The notes under the pieces were generated by a model. It was not told where the DNA came from. It made no database searches and saw only the letters and a program-made list of their open reading frames with translations. From Ruminococcus flavefaciens 007c (GTDB lineage Bacteria; Bacillota; Clostridia; Oscillospirales; Ruminococcaceae), in NCBI RefSeq assembly GCF_000571935.1, contig NZ_ATAX01000023.1, positions 124,001-188,000 of the forward strand: DNA of 64,000 nt, read 5' to 3'. Shown one piece after another: positions 44,486 to 52,228 of this stretch. The position numbers were made by a program, and so were the translations under genes. The number at the start of each line of letters is the position of its first letter. The stretch's first letter is position 1.

Positions 44486-44565
44486 AAATATACCTCCTTA
44501 AAAAGATTCAGTTCAGCAAAGTTAGTGTTTTGCGTTTTCATAAAGCTTAACGAATTGAAAGGGGA

Positions 44566-44663
44566 TAATGTGCGGCTTGCTTTGTTAACTTTTTGTGAAC
44601 ATTTGCAGACTGATCGCACAAAAAGAATGTTAACAGAATATTTACATTTTCAGCCGCACATTA
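44566..44663. repeat. 98-base imperfect palindrome, MITE-like
   Basis: In the divergent gap between the serpin and the 780-residue dockerin gene, TAATGTGCGGCT (44566-44577) is repeated inverted as AGCCGCACATTA (44652-44663), and inside GTTAAC-TTTTTGTG pairs with CACAAAAA-GAAT-GTTAAC. TA at both ends could be a target-site duplication of the IS630/mariner kind. It could equally be an RNA or regulator structure. Confidence 0.5.
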
Positions 44664-44733
44664 CGGCTTGTCTGACGTTAAGTATTATAAAAGCTGTTTT
44701 TACACTTTATTATTAATGTCGGGAGGTTTTGGT

Positions 44734-47076
44734 ATGAAAAAGTTAAGTTCAGTTATTCTTGCATCAGTTATTTCGTTATCGGTAGTAATGCCGTGTATTC
44801 CGTCGGCTGCAGCAGAAGATGCGTTATCATCAGGTTCTGTAGATGGATCGCGTGATCTTTTGAAGGAATATCCTGACGGGTACTGCGTTGACGGAAATTC
44901 GGTATATTTCTTAAAGACCGTTTTCCAGACCTCAACTTTTATAGTTAATTCTGCAAGACCGTTTTCCTTAAAAAATATCAGTGATGAAAGCAAAGATTTC
45001 GGGTTCGTTTTCGAACCAAGTGAAGGTTCAGTGAATCTTGTTTCTGTTTGTGAAAACGTTGAACAGATCGTATCATTCGATATAGATGAGGAAAGGAAAA
45101 ATCATTTTCACTTCTTTTATCCTGTCATAAATAGTTATCTTGTTACTGAGGAAGATGGGAAAACAGAGGTAAAGCTTGTTGATAAGGCGGATTACGGTAA
45201 ACTGACCGATCTTGAGGCTTTGCGTAAGGAATACGCTGAGCAAGCAAGGGAAAGCAATGAGCAGTATTTTGCCTGCTTTTCAAAAAGATTTTATTGTATT
45301 GAAGATATTCTTCAATCGGATTATTATCCCTTTGTAAATACTCAGCTTGATGGTGTGCCTTATGTACGGACAGTATATAATTATGACAATGTTTCTCAGG
45401 AGATTGTTATCGGCACTGATTATAAATCGTCAGTCGAGGCCAAGGGTAGCATAAGAAAAAGCAAGACTGTTAACAGCGGAAGCTATGCTTCGCTGCAGGA
45501 TCGAATTTTTTCGGATGATATTTACCATTATCATATCTATGAACCGACTGAAAATGCTTCGGACCATCTGAATTTTTATACTAAGGATAGTCTTACCGGA
45601 CAAAAGAAAAAATATTATGCAAGAATGGAAAAAGGCTCATTTACAAGCGGAATTACCGAGACAGGAATGGGCTCGGAACCAATTGAACCCGTAAAGTTTG
45701 ACGTTAACTGTGATTCTGAGGTAAATATTGCTGATCTCATAATTATGAGCAGGTATCTTATGGGAGAATATTCACTTACTGAAAACGGCATCATCTCGGC
45801 TGACGTCAATGATGACGGAGTTACCGATGTTTTTGACCTTATCCAGCTGAGAAAAAAGATACTCTCTCTAAGCAGTTACGTGGAAGACTATACATATAAA
45901 AAGGATACTACCGTATACGTGACCGCTGAAGGCGAGGAAGCGGCACTGAAAAATTCATCTTATGTATTCAGGTCTGCAAAGGATTTCGATGAGTTTGCGG
46001 AAAAGAATTTCAGGCCTGCTGTTGAGCGTGAATTAAAAAAGAGTTATGATGATGAGTTTTTCAAGGAGAATGTATTGCTGCTCCATCTCGGGAAACAGGT
46101 ATACGGTGGCCTTTCGACTGATGTAGAAGGTGTCTGCATTGAAAAAACGGCGGATGAAGATTTTCTTTCTCCTCTGACTATCAAGCTTGAGTCTTGTGAG
46201 GTGAATTGTATTCTGCCTGAGGCTGTTGAGATCCATCAGGTAATATATCCTTCCGAAAAGTTGGAAAAAAGAGAAGTTGAGTGGGTTAACAGCAGATTTA
46301 AGGATATTGATTCAAAGCATTTCAGCGTTACTGCTTACCCAGAACAATCTATTAATGAAAACAGCAGCTTTATAATGAGAACATATGACGAATTTAATGG
46401 TTTTATCACCGATACATATGATGATAAAAATCAGGAGAAGATAAAGGAGCAGTTTGAATATATTGAAAAAAACAAAGGAATACGCATAGACGAAGATTTC
46501 TTCAAGGATCACTTTATACTTTTCAGGATCATATGCTGGCATAATGTACCGTCAAAATACAATGCCCAGCTCTTTGACGGCAACATTGTCATAAATGAGC
46601 AGGACAGTCTGTTTTACGGCGATGTAATAGAGTTATGCCTTGATGCTTATATTTTTGATAAGAGATATGATAAGGATGATCTGAGTGTAAGCTTTGTTGA
46701 TCATAGAATCATTGATGAGAAGTATGATCCGCAGGGTGACACAGCTTTAATAAGCGATGATAAAGATTACAATTCAAGAAAAATAAGAATAAGCCAGTAC
46801 AGCTTCGGAAATGAGAGTGCGGTCTCTGTATACCTTACATATACAGTAGGTATGGCATTGAATGCAGGGAACAAAAGAGTATTAGACGTTCCCGTTGAGA
46901 AGGACTTCAAGCCTTTCGGCGCTAAGGAAGACATTGAAAAATTGAAAGAGATCCCTTGCGAAAGCGAAAACTATTCTGTAGAATGGGGAGAAGACAGTGT
47001 GACCGTCAGCTTCAGAACAGCTCCCGGCGGAGAATTTATAAAACAAACTTTTGATTATGATTCATCATTATATTGA
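44734..47076 (+). CDS. Large secreted protein with internal dockerin
   Basis: A 780-residue secreted protein with no enzyme motif I can name. Signal peptide 1-27 (KKLSSVILASVISLSVV..AAAED). The N-terminal 310 residues form an unknown domain. A dockerin lies in the middle, about 320-378, with loops DVNCDSEVNIAD and DVNDDGVTDVFD. The C-terminal half contains two copies of a module with [DE]FFK..[VI]LL (KSYDDEFFKENVLLLHL near 450, and DEDFFKDHFILFRI near 590) that also appears once in the transglutaminase-like dockerin protein. I chose ATG 44734 because GGGAGG precedes it; the frame extends back without a site. The dockerin should attach it to a scaffoldin. Confidence 0.85.
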   Translation: MKKLSSVILASVISLSVVMPCIPSAAAEDALSSGSVDGSRDLLKEYPDGYCVDGNSVYFLKTVFQTSTFIVNSARPFSLKNISDESKDFGFVFEPSEGSVNLVSVCENVEQIVSFDIDEERKNHFHFFYPVINSYLVTEEDGKTEVKLVDKADYGKLTDLEALRKEYAEQARESNEQYFACFSKRFYCIEDILQSDYYPFVNTQLDGVPYVRTVYNYDNVSQEIVIGTDYKSSVEAKGSIRKSKTVNSGSYASLQDRIFSDDIYHYHIYEPTENASDHLNFYTKDSLTGQKKKYYARMEKGSFTSGITETGMGSEPIEPVKFDVNCDSEVNIADLIIMSRYLMGEYSLTENGIISADVNDDGVTDVFDLIQLRKKILSLSSYVEDYTYKKDTTVYVTAEGEEAALKNSSYVFRSAKDFDEFAEKNFRPAVERELKKSYDDEFFKENVLLLHLGKQVYGGLSTDVEGVCIEKTADEDFLSPLTIKLESCEVNCILPEAVEIHQVIYPSEKLEKREVEWVNSRFKDIDSKHFSVTAYPEQSINENSSFIMRTYDEFNGFITDTYDDKNQEKIKEQFEYIEKNKGIRIDEDFFKDHFILFRIICWHNVPSKYNAQLFDGNIVINEQDSLFYGDVIELCLDAYIFDKRYDKDDLSVSFVDHRIIDEKYDPQGDTALISDDKDYNSRKIRISQYSFGNESAVSVYLTYTVGMALNAGNKRVLDVPVEKDFKPFGAKEDIEKLKEIPCESENYSVEWGEDSVTVSFRTAPGGEFIKQTFDYDSSLY

Positions 47077-47105
47077 AAAAAGTGAGCCTTTAAGGCTCAC
47101 TTTTT
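47077..47105 (+). terminator. Terminator of the 780-residue dockerin gene
   Basis: Near-perfect palindrome AAAAAGTGAGCCTT / AAGGCTCACTTTTT directly after the stop codon. Confidence 0.92.
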
Positions 47106-47144
47106 TTGCAAAGGAGGCGTCTGAGCTAATTTTTTTCGAAATAA

Positions 47145-47173
47145 TTGACTTTTTTGATACAATGATATATAAT
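47145..47173 (+). promoter_or_regulatory. Promoter of the GGDEF-EAL gene
   Basis: TTGACT (47145-47150), 17 bases, TATAAT (47168-47173); the leader before the start codon is about 180 bases, AT-rich, and I see no clear gene in it. Confidence 0.75.
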
Positions 47174-47356
47174 AAATTCATAGATGATTTTGAGTATTAC
47201 GCCATTGCTGATATAATCGGATTTATTTCATTTTTTATTGAGAATAAAACATACCTTATATATTGTTCTTATCATGTTCTTTGAGTTTTGGGGAGGGTTC
47301 AAAGAGTATAACGTGACAGAGCATATATCATCTTGAAAATTACAAGGGGGTAATTT

Positions 47357-49099
47357 ATGAGAAATGGCAATGACACTGACAGAAAAGAGAGAAATATAGA
47401 TACAACTCTGAATGCACTTTCTGCCAGAAAAGAAGCTCCGAAGATTTGGTTCTTTGTCCTTCTTATAATTTATATTTTTACATCTGTTGTTATAAACAGA
47501 CTTGCGCATTCCAATAACATAATAAGAGTCGGAAATCAGGTCCTTCCGTTTACCGCTTTTGCGGGAGTTTTATCATCTCTTGGAAATCTGAGTATAATCT
47601 CATTGGTTGTAGTTTATCGTAAGAAAGGTTTTTGTACCGCACTTATAATACTTTTGTCACAGTTTCCGTTGCTTCTGATACAGATGATGAGACACCATAA
47701 TATTGCTATACTTCCCGGAATATTTGGCAATATCCTGACTTCCTTCGCCGTCTTAATGCTCTACCTTTATAATGTAAAGATAGAGAAATACCAGATAAGA
47801 CTCCGTGACCAGGCTGTTACGGACAGGCTTACTGGACTTCCGAACAGATTTGCCTGTTCGGAGCTGATAAATGACCTTGTAAGCCGCAGCGAGAAATTTG
47901 CTGTTGTTTCCATTGACCTGAATAACTTCAAGAGTATCAATGACACAATGGGACACGATATGGGAAATGTAGTTCTTACCGAGATTGCCAAACGATGGAA
48001 AGCTGCTGCTGATTCGAGACTTTCAGGAACTCTCGATTTTATAACCCGTCAGGGCGGAGATGAGTTTGCTATCATTATCCGTAACTATCATTCCGATGAG
48101 GATATTGAAAACACCATCAGGTATTATGAATCGGTTCTGGAGAACAGACTGACCATAAACGAGTGCGATTACTTTATAACTGCAAGTTTTGGGTATGCGG
48201 AATATCCCACTGATGCACAAAACGTGGATTCGCTGTTTTCCTATGCTGACGCTGCTATGTATAACGTAAAGCGCACAAACAATAGTGAACATTTAACAAG
48301 GTTTACTCCCGATCTGCTCAATGTTGAAAAGACACTTGAGATCGAGCGCAAGATCAGGACAGCTCTTGAAGAAGACAGGATATACTTCGTTCTTCAGCCT
48401 CAGTATGATATTTCACATAAACTGCGTGGGTTTGAGGCTCTTGCCCGTATGGATGATCCCGACGGAGGGAACATCAGTCCTGTTGAGTTCATACCTGTGG
48501 CGGAAAAGGTCGGGCTTATTGATAAGGTCGATCTCAGAGTTCTCAGAAAAGCTGCAGATTTTTTCAGCAGGATAATAAAAAAGTCAGATGACGATATAAC
48601 TCTCAGCGTAAATGTATCTGTGAAACATCTTATGAAGAATGATTTTATAGATGAGATCAAGGATGTAATAAACAGCTTTGGCATTCCAGGAAGTCAGCTT
48701 GAGATTGAAATAACCGAGTCGGTGATGATAGATTCTGCCGAAAAGGCTCTTCAATGTATAAATGACATCAAGAGTTTGGGAGTAAAAATAGCAATTGATG
48801 ATTTCGGTACAGGTTATTCTTCACTTAGTTACCTGAATAAGTTCCCGGCTGATCTGCTGAAGATAGACAAATCCTTCATTGATAAGATGAATACGAGCGA
48901 GTCATCAAAGCAGTATGTTGCGGCTATTATCTCTATCGGCCATATTATGGATTTTGAGGTCATTTCCGAGGGCGTCGAAGATGATCAGCAGCTTGAGATA
49001 CTCCGCGATATCGGATGTGACTTTATACAGGGTTATATCTGGGGAAGACCGCTTCCGCAGGAAGAGGCCGAGCTGCTTGTTCTCGGCGGTTCATCTTAA
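47357..49099 (+). CDS. Membrane GGDEF-EAL cyclic-di-GMP turnover protein
   Basis: A 580-residue bifunctional c-di-GMP enzyme. Four hydrophobic helices (about residues 30-145) form a membrane sensor without a recognisable ligand domain. The GGDEF domain (155-310) has an intact RQGGDEFAII; the allosteric I-site RxxD is not conserved (Gly in place of Arg), so product inhibition is probably weak. The EAL domain (320-575) has FEALARM, NVSVKH, ITESVM, DDFGTGYSS and EGVEDDQQ, so it looks catalytically able to hydrolyse c-di-GMP. Which activity dominates cannot be told. GGGGG precedes the ATG. Confidence 0.95.
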   Translation: MRNGNDTDRKERNIDTTLNALSARKEAPKIWFFVLLIIYIFTSVVINRLAHSNNIIRVGNQVLPFTAFAGVLSSLGNLSIISLVVVYRKKGFCTALIILLSQFPLLLIQMMRHHNIAILPGIFGNILTSFAVLMLYLYNVKIEKYQIRLRDQAVTDRLTGLPNRFACSELINDLVSRSEKFAVVSIDLNNFKSINDTMGHDMGNVVLTEIAKRWKAAADSRLSGTLDFITRQGGDEFAIIIRNYHSDEDIENTIRYYESVLENRLTINECDYFITASFGYAEYPTDAQNVDSLFSYADAAMYNVKRTNNSEHLTRFTPDLLNVEKTLEIERKIRTALEEDRIYFVLQPQYDISHKLRGFEALARMDDPDGGNISPVEFIPVAEKVGLIDKVDLRVLRKAADFFSRIIKKSDDDITLSVNVSVKHLMKNDFIDEIKDVINSFGIPGSQLEIEITESVMIDSAEKALQCINDIKSLGVKIAIDDFGTGYSSLSYLNKFPADLLKIDKSFIDKMNTSESSKQYVAAIISIGHIMDFEVISEGVEDDQQLEILRDIGCDFIQGYIWGRPLPQEEAELLVLGGSS

Positions 49100-49220
49100 A
49101 CTGTTTTTTACTGACAAAATGCAGTTTTTAGGGGCTGTGATGTGTTCCTAATGGGATAAATCTGTTAATGAGGACTTATGTACAAGTCTTCAATATAAAT
49201 ATTTAAAAGGAGATTTTTGT

Positions 49221-49256
49221 TTGAATAATACTTTTAAAAAGGAGATAGTAGCGTAA
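49221..49256 (+). CDS. Possible 11-codon leader peptide before the GNAT gene
   Basis: TTG-initiated reading frame (MNNTFKKEIVA) with AAAAGGAG eight bases upstream, ending at TAA and directly followed by a hairpin ACGGGAGG / CCTCCCGT (49257-49296). The good ribosome binding site is the main support; no amino-acid bias is evident. Weak candidate. Confidence 0.35.
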   Translation: MNNTFKKEIVA

Positions 49257-49296
49257 ACGGGAGGTTTGCGAATACATACTCACACAAGCCTCCCGT
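49257..49296 (+). promoter_or_regulatory. Leader hairpin before the GNAT gene
   Basis: ACGGGAGG and CCTCCCGT pair with an extra TTG/CAA inside. There is no T run, so it is not a terminator by itself; it may be a leader or processing structure. Confidence 0.45.
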
Positions 49297-49327
49297 GTCC
49301 GGTCAACATTTTCAGGAGGAAATAAAA

Positions 49328-49984
49328 ATGAATAAATACGACTATATCATTCGCAGGGAAACAGAAAAGGACTATCGTGAAGTTGAAAATCTTGCCCGCG
49401 AGGCATTCTGGAATCTGAATAAGCCTGGTTGTCATGAGCACTATTTTATACATATTTTGAGAGAACATGAGGATTTTATCCGTGAGCTGGATCACGTTGT
49501 CGAGGCAGACGGTAAGATCGTCGGTTCTGTTATGTATTGCAGAAGCAAGCTTACGGACGAGCAGGGGAACGAGAAACAGGTTCTTACTATGGGACCTCTT
49601 TGTGTTCTGCCTGAGTATCAGCGCAAGGGCTTCGGAAAAGCCCTGCTTGAATACACCTTCGGTATTGCAGCTGAAATGGGCTATGACACTGTAATTAATT
49701 TCGGAAATCCCGATAATTATGTTGCAAGAGGCTATAAAAGCTGCAAAAAGTATAATGTATGCTTTGAAGGAGATGTGTTTCCTGCTGCATTGCTGGTAAA
49801 GGTTCTCAGAGATGATGCTCTTGACGGAAGAAAATGGTTCTATCATCCCAGCGATGCTGATAAGCCCTGCGATGACACCGAGGCTGTTGAAGCCTTCGAT
49901 GCTCTTTTTCAGCCTAAAGTAAAGGGCTGGCAGCCAAGTCAGGAGGAATTTTATATTCACAGTCATTCTTCCATAACATGGTAA
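49328..49984 (+). CDS. GNAT-family N-acetyltransferase
   Basis: A 218-residue acetyltransferase. Motif A of the GNAT fold, MGPLCVLPEYQRKGFGKALLEYTF, contains the R/QxxGxG/A acetyl-CoA loop, and the N-terminal RRETEKDYREVENLAREAFW is typical of the YjaB/Eis-like subset. The C-terminal extension (about 150-218) with DVFPAALLVKVLRDDAL and PSQEEFYIHSHSS is shared by a Clostridial group whose substrate I do not know. I chose ATG 49328 because AGGAGGAAATAAAA precedes it. It is a single gene between a leader hairpin and a terminator. Confidence 0.9.
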   Translation: MNKYDYIIRRETEKDYREVENLAREAFWNLNKPGCHEHYFIHILREHEDFIRELDHVVEADGKIVGSVMYCRSKLTDEQGNEKQVLTMGPLCVLPEYQRKGFGKALLEYTFGIAAEMGYDTVINFGNPDNYVARGYKSCKKYNVCFEGDVFPAALLVKVLRDDALDGRKWFYHPSDADKPCDDTEAVEAFDALFQPKVKGWQPSQEEFYIHSHSSITW

Positions 49985-50003
49985 TTAAAAGATCATAGGT
50001 GCG

Positions 50004-50036
50004 GCATCTCCGTCTTAATGGCGGAGATGCTTTTTT
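50004..50036 (+). terminator. Terminator of the GNAT gene
   Basis: Stem GCATCTCCG / CGGAGATGC followed by TTTTTTACG. Confidence 0.9.
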
Positions 50037-50057
50037 ACGCTGTTTCAGGGAATATAC

Positions 50058-50086
50058 TTGACAAACTGCTCGCAATGTGCTATAAT
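50058..50086 (+). promoter_or_regulatory. Promoter of the ABC-F gene
   Basis: TTGACA (50058-50063), 17 bases, TATAAT (50081-50086). It lies about 270 bases before the ABC-F start, leaving a long leader. Confidence 0.88.
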
Positions 50087-50104
50087 GAACCCATGAAAAT
50101 ACGG

Positions 50105-50234
50105 AAGAGGTGTGAGGATGAAAAGATAATTCGCTTTTGAATACATGAATAGCAAAGCTGACAGTGTGTAAAATACAGGCATACTGTCTTATCATGTTGC
50201 CAAAAGTGGATTATGTTCTCATAACCTCTTTTTT
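50105..50234 (+). promoter_or_regulatory. First attenuator: terminator that hides the upstream-ORF ribosome binding site
   Basis: AAGAGGT (50105-50111) pairs with ACCTCTT (50224-50230), and TGAGGA (50113-50118) pairs with TTCTCA (50216-50221), about 13 pairs, the 3' arm running straight into a T run (50229-50234). The 5' arm contains the Shine-Dalgarno AGAGG and the A of the ATG at 50118. Between them, GACAGT (50160-50165) and ACTGTC (50183-50188) form a smaller hairpin. Confidence 0.65.
50118..50129 (+). CDS. Three-codon leader ORF (MKR) of the ABC-F leader
   Basis: ATG AAA AGA TAA with AGAGG (50106-50110) seven bases upstream. Translation would disrupt the first attenuator. Short leader ORFs are a known feature of antibiotic-responsive ABC-F and methylase genes; that this one is used is inference. 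Confidence 0.5.
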   Translation: MKR

Positions 50235-50296
50235 GTGCTTTATATATTTTTGCGGATAGCTGTATCTGTCTGCGCCTTCTTGAGGTAATGAAACAT

Positions 50297-50335
50297 AACG
50301 GGAACTGTTTGGCAACAAATGGTTCCCGTTTTTTT
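50297..50335 (+). terminator. Second attenuator: terminator just before the ABC-F gene
   Basis: Stem AACGGGAAC (50297-50305) / GTTCCCGTT (50322-50330) followed by a run of T. An alternative partner exists: TGTTGCCAAAAGT (50195-50207) can pair with ACTGTTTGGCAACA (50304-50317), which takes part of the terminator stem and all of its loop, and so could act as an antiterminator. Confidence 0.8.
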
Positions 50336-50360
50336 CGGGAATGTGAGAGGAGGAACAAAT

Positions 50361-51896
50361 ATGTCACAGATCAGAGTAAACGATTTGACATTTTATTATG
50401 ATGGAAGCTTTGACAATATTTTTGAAAATGTGTCATTTTCCATTGACACCGACTGGAAGCTTGGATTTATCGGGCGAAACGGCAAGGGAAAAACTACCTT
50501 TCTGAATCTGCTTCTCGGTAAATACAGATACAGTGGATCTATTGAGACTTCGGCAAAATTTGAGTATTTCCCATATTATATTCCGAAAGAATTTCTGGAA
50601 CTGCCGGCATCGGTTTTTTTAGACAGATTGAGAGCGGACTGTGAGGAATGGCGCGTAATATGTGAGCTTATTCAGCTCGGGGAGGATGCGGATATTCTTT
50701 ATCGTCCTTTTGGGCAGCTAAGCCACGGTGAGCGTACAAAGCTGCTGCTTGCCGTGCTTTTCAGCGGTGAAAACGAATTTCTGCTTATTGATGAACCGAC
50801 AAATCACCTTGATATGAATGCAAGAGAGACTGTCAAAAGATACCTTGCGTCCAAAAACGGTTTTATACTTGTTTCTCATGACAGAGATCTGCTGGACGCC
50901 TGTATTGATCATGTTCTTGTTCTGAACCGACAGAGTATCGAGGTGTTGAGCGGTAATTTTTCGGTCTGGATGGAGAATAAGGAGCGCAGGGATAAATTTG
51001 AGCTTTCAGAGAACGAAAAGCATAAAAAGGAGATAAGAAAACTTCGTCGGGCAGCAAAAAGAACGTCTGAATGGGCTGATAAAAGCGAACGTACAAAAAT
51101 AGGATTTGATCCTGTAAAAGAAAATGACAGATGTATCAGCACCAGATCTTATATAGGCGCAAAGACAAAGAAAATGCAGAGCAGAGTAAAGCATATAGAA
51201 AAACGTATACAGCGTGAGATAGACGAAAGGGAAGGCCTTCTTAAGGATATTGAGAGAAATCCCGATCTTAGGCTTACACCTCTTGTTCATCATAAGGAGT
51301 CTGTACTGGTATTCAGAGATTATTCGGTTACTTATACAGGCAGCCAGGATCCTGTTTTTGAGCCTTTGACATTTGTTCTGAGGCAAGGGGACAGAATAGC
51401 ATTGCATGGTGAAAACGGCTGCGGCAAATCAACGCTGATAAAGGCTGTGCTTCAGAAAACAGGATATAAGAGCTATGAGGAGCAGTTTGCGGAAAACGGA
51501 ATAATGGATGCTGCTTCGGGATTGAAGGTATCATATGTATCTCAGGATACCTCCGGTGTAAGTGGGAGTATAGATGATTTTTGTGAGAAGAACGGACTTG
51601 ATCTCAGCTTGTTCTGTACTGTTCTGAGGCATCTTGATCTTGACAGGACACAGTTCCTGAAAAATATTGAAGACTTTTCGGAGGGGCAGAAGAAAAAACT
51701 TCTGATAGCTGCAAGTCTGCTGACTCCTGCACATCTTTACATATGGGATGAGCCACTGAACTATATTGATGTTTTCTCGCGTATGCAGATAGAAAAGCTA
51801 ATAGACGAATACAAGCCTACAATGCTTTTTGTGGAACATGATGTGCGTTTTCGGGAAAAGATCGCAACGGATGTTGTTGAGTTAAGAAAAATATGA
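50361..51896 (+). CDS. ABC-F ribosomal protection protein (Lsa-type)
   Basis: A 511-residue soluble protein with two ABC ATPase domains and no membrane segment. First domain: Walker A GRNGKGKTT, signature LSHGERTK, Walker B FLLIDEPTNHLD; second: Walker A GENGCGKST, FSEGQKKK, and LYIWDEPLNYID. The interdomain linker (about 180-290) is Lys/Glu/Arg rich and forms the antibiotic-resistance P-tip region. Sequence and length are closest to Lsa/Vml-type proteins, which eject lincosamides, pleuromutilins and streptogramin A from the ribosome; resistance by this copy is inferred. ATG 50361 is preceded by GAGAGGAGG. Regulated by the leader described above. Confidence 0.92.
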   Translation: MSQIRVNDLTFYYDGSFDNIFENVSFSIDTDWKLGFIGRNGKGKTTFLNLLLGKYRYSGSIETSAKFEYFPYYIPKEFLELPASVFLDRLRADCEEWRVICELIQLGEDADILYRPFGQLSHGERTKLLLAVLFSGENEFLLIDEPTNHLDMNARETVKRYLASKNGFILVSHDRDLLDACIDHVLVLNRQSIEVLSGNFSVWMENKERRDKFELSENEKHKKEIRKLRRAAKRTSEWADKSERTKIGFDPVKENDRCISTRSYIGAKTKKMQSRVKHIEKRIQREIDEREGLLKDIERNPDLRLTPLVHHKESVLVFRDYSVTYTGSQDPVFEPLTFVLRQGDRIALHGENGCGKSTLIKAVLQKTGYKSYEEQFAENGIMDAASGLKVSYVSQDTSGVSGSIDDFCEKNGLDLSLFCTVLRHLDLDRTQFLKNIEDFSEGQKKKLLIAASLLTPAHLYIWDEPLNYIDVFSRMQIEKLIDEYKPTMLFVEHDVRFREKIATDVVELRKI

Positions 51897-51908
51897 TATT
51901 TTGATGAG

Positions 51909-51936
51909 AAAAGGCAGCTTATACAGCTGCTTTTTC
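51909..51936 (+). terminator. Terminator of the ABC-F gene
   Basis: GGCAGCT / AGCTGCT hairpin followed by TTTTTCTTATTT. Confidence 0.82.
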
Positions 51937-51946
51937 TTATTTATGC

Positions 51947-51975
51947 TTGCATTTTTTACCTGCCTGTGATATAAT
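51947..51975 (+). promoter_or_regulatory. Promoter of tRNA-Gly
   Basis: TTGCAT (51947-51952), 17 bases, TATAAT (51970-51975), ten bases before the mature 5' end. Confidence 0.8.
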
Positions 51976-51984
51976 TATATTAAT

Positions 51985-52059
51985 GCAGATATAGTATAGC
52001 GGTTATTATTTCAGTTTCCCAAACTGAGGAGGCGGGTTCGACCCCCGTTATCTGCTCCA
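51985..52059 (+). tRNA. tRNA-Gly (anticodon CCC)
   Basis: Acceptor stem GCAGATA / TATCTGC, anticodon stem TCAGT / ACTGA with loop TTCCCAA (anticodon CCC at 52018-52020), T arm with GGTTCGACC, discriminator T and encoded CCA at 52057-52059. The D arm is only weakly paired but acceptable. It reads GGG codons. It is followed by GCGGGG/CCCCGC (52060-52073). Confidence 0.92.
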
Positions 52060-52084
52060 GCGGGGAGCCCCGCAGGCAAGTTCG

Positions 52085-52117
52085 CGCTTCACTTTTTAGT
52101 GGGGCGTTTGTTCTTTT
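52085..52117 (+). terminator. Terminator after tRNA-Gly
   Basis: Hairpin CGCTTCACT / AGTGGGGCG (two G-T pairs) at 52085-52106 followed by TTTGTTCTTTT. The rest of the gap to 52188 shows nothing. Confidence 0.7.
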
Positions 52118-52188
52118 ATATCTCATAGCAGCTTAGATCGCTGTACATCGCTGATAAAGTCTGATGTATTTTACTGAATAATATAAAA

Positions 52189-52219
52189 AAACAGCCTGTA
52201 CTGTATGTACAGGCTGTTT
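52189..52219 (-). terminator. Terminator of the VWA protein gene
   Basis: Perfect 13-bp stem AAACAGCCTGTAC / GTACAGGCTGTTT; minus-strand tail TTTTATATTATT. Confidence 0.88.
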
Positions 52220-52228
52220 CCGGGTTTA

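Noticed and set aside
47051..47284. 77-codon frame over the dockerin terminator
   Set aside because: Overlaps the stop and terminator of the dockerin gene, lacks a ribosome binding site, and looks like AT-rich filler.
49280..49966. 228-codon minus-strand frame opposite the GNAT gene
   Set aside because: Antisense of a clear GNAT gene; no homology or ribosome binding site.
50093..50140. 15-codon ORF (MKIRKRCEDEKIIRF) in the ABC-F leader
   Set aside because: Its ATG coincides with the expected transcription start and has no ribosome binding site; the MKR ORF at 50118 is better supported.
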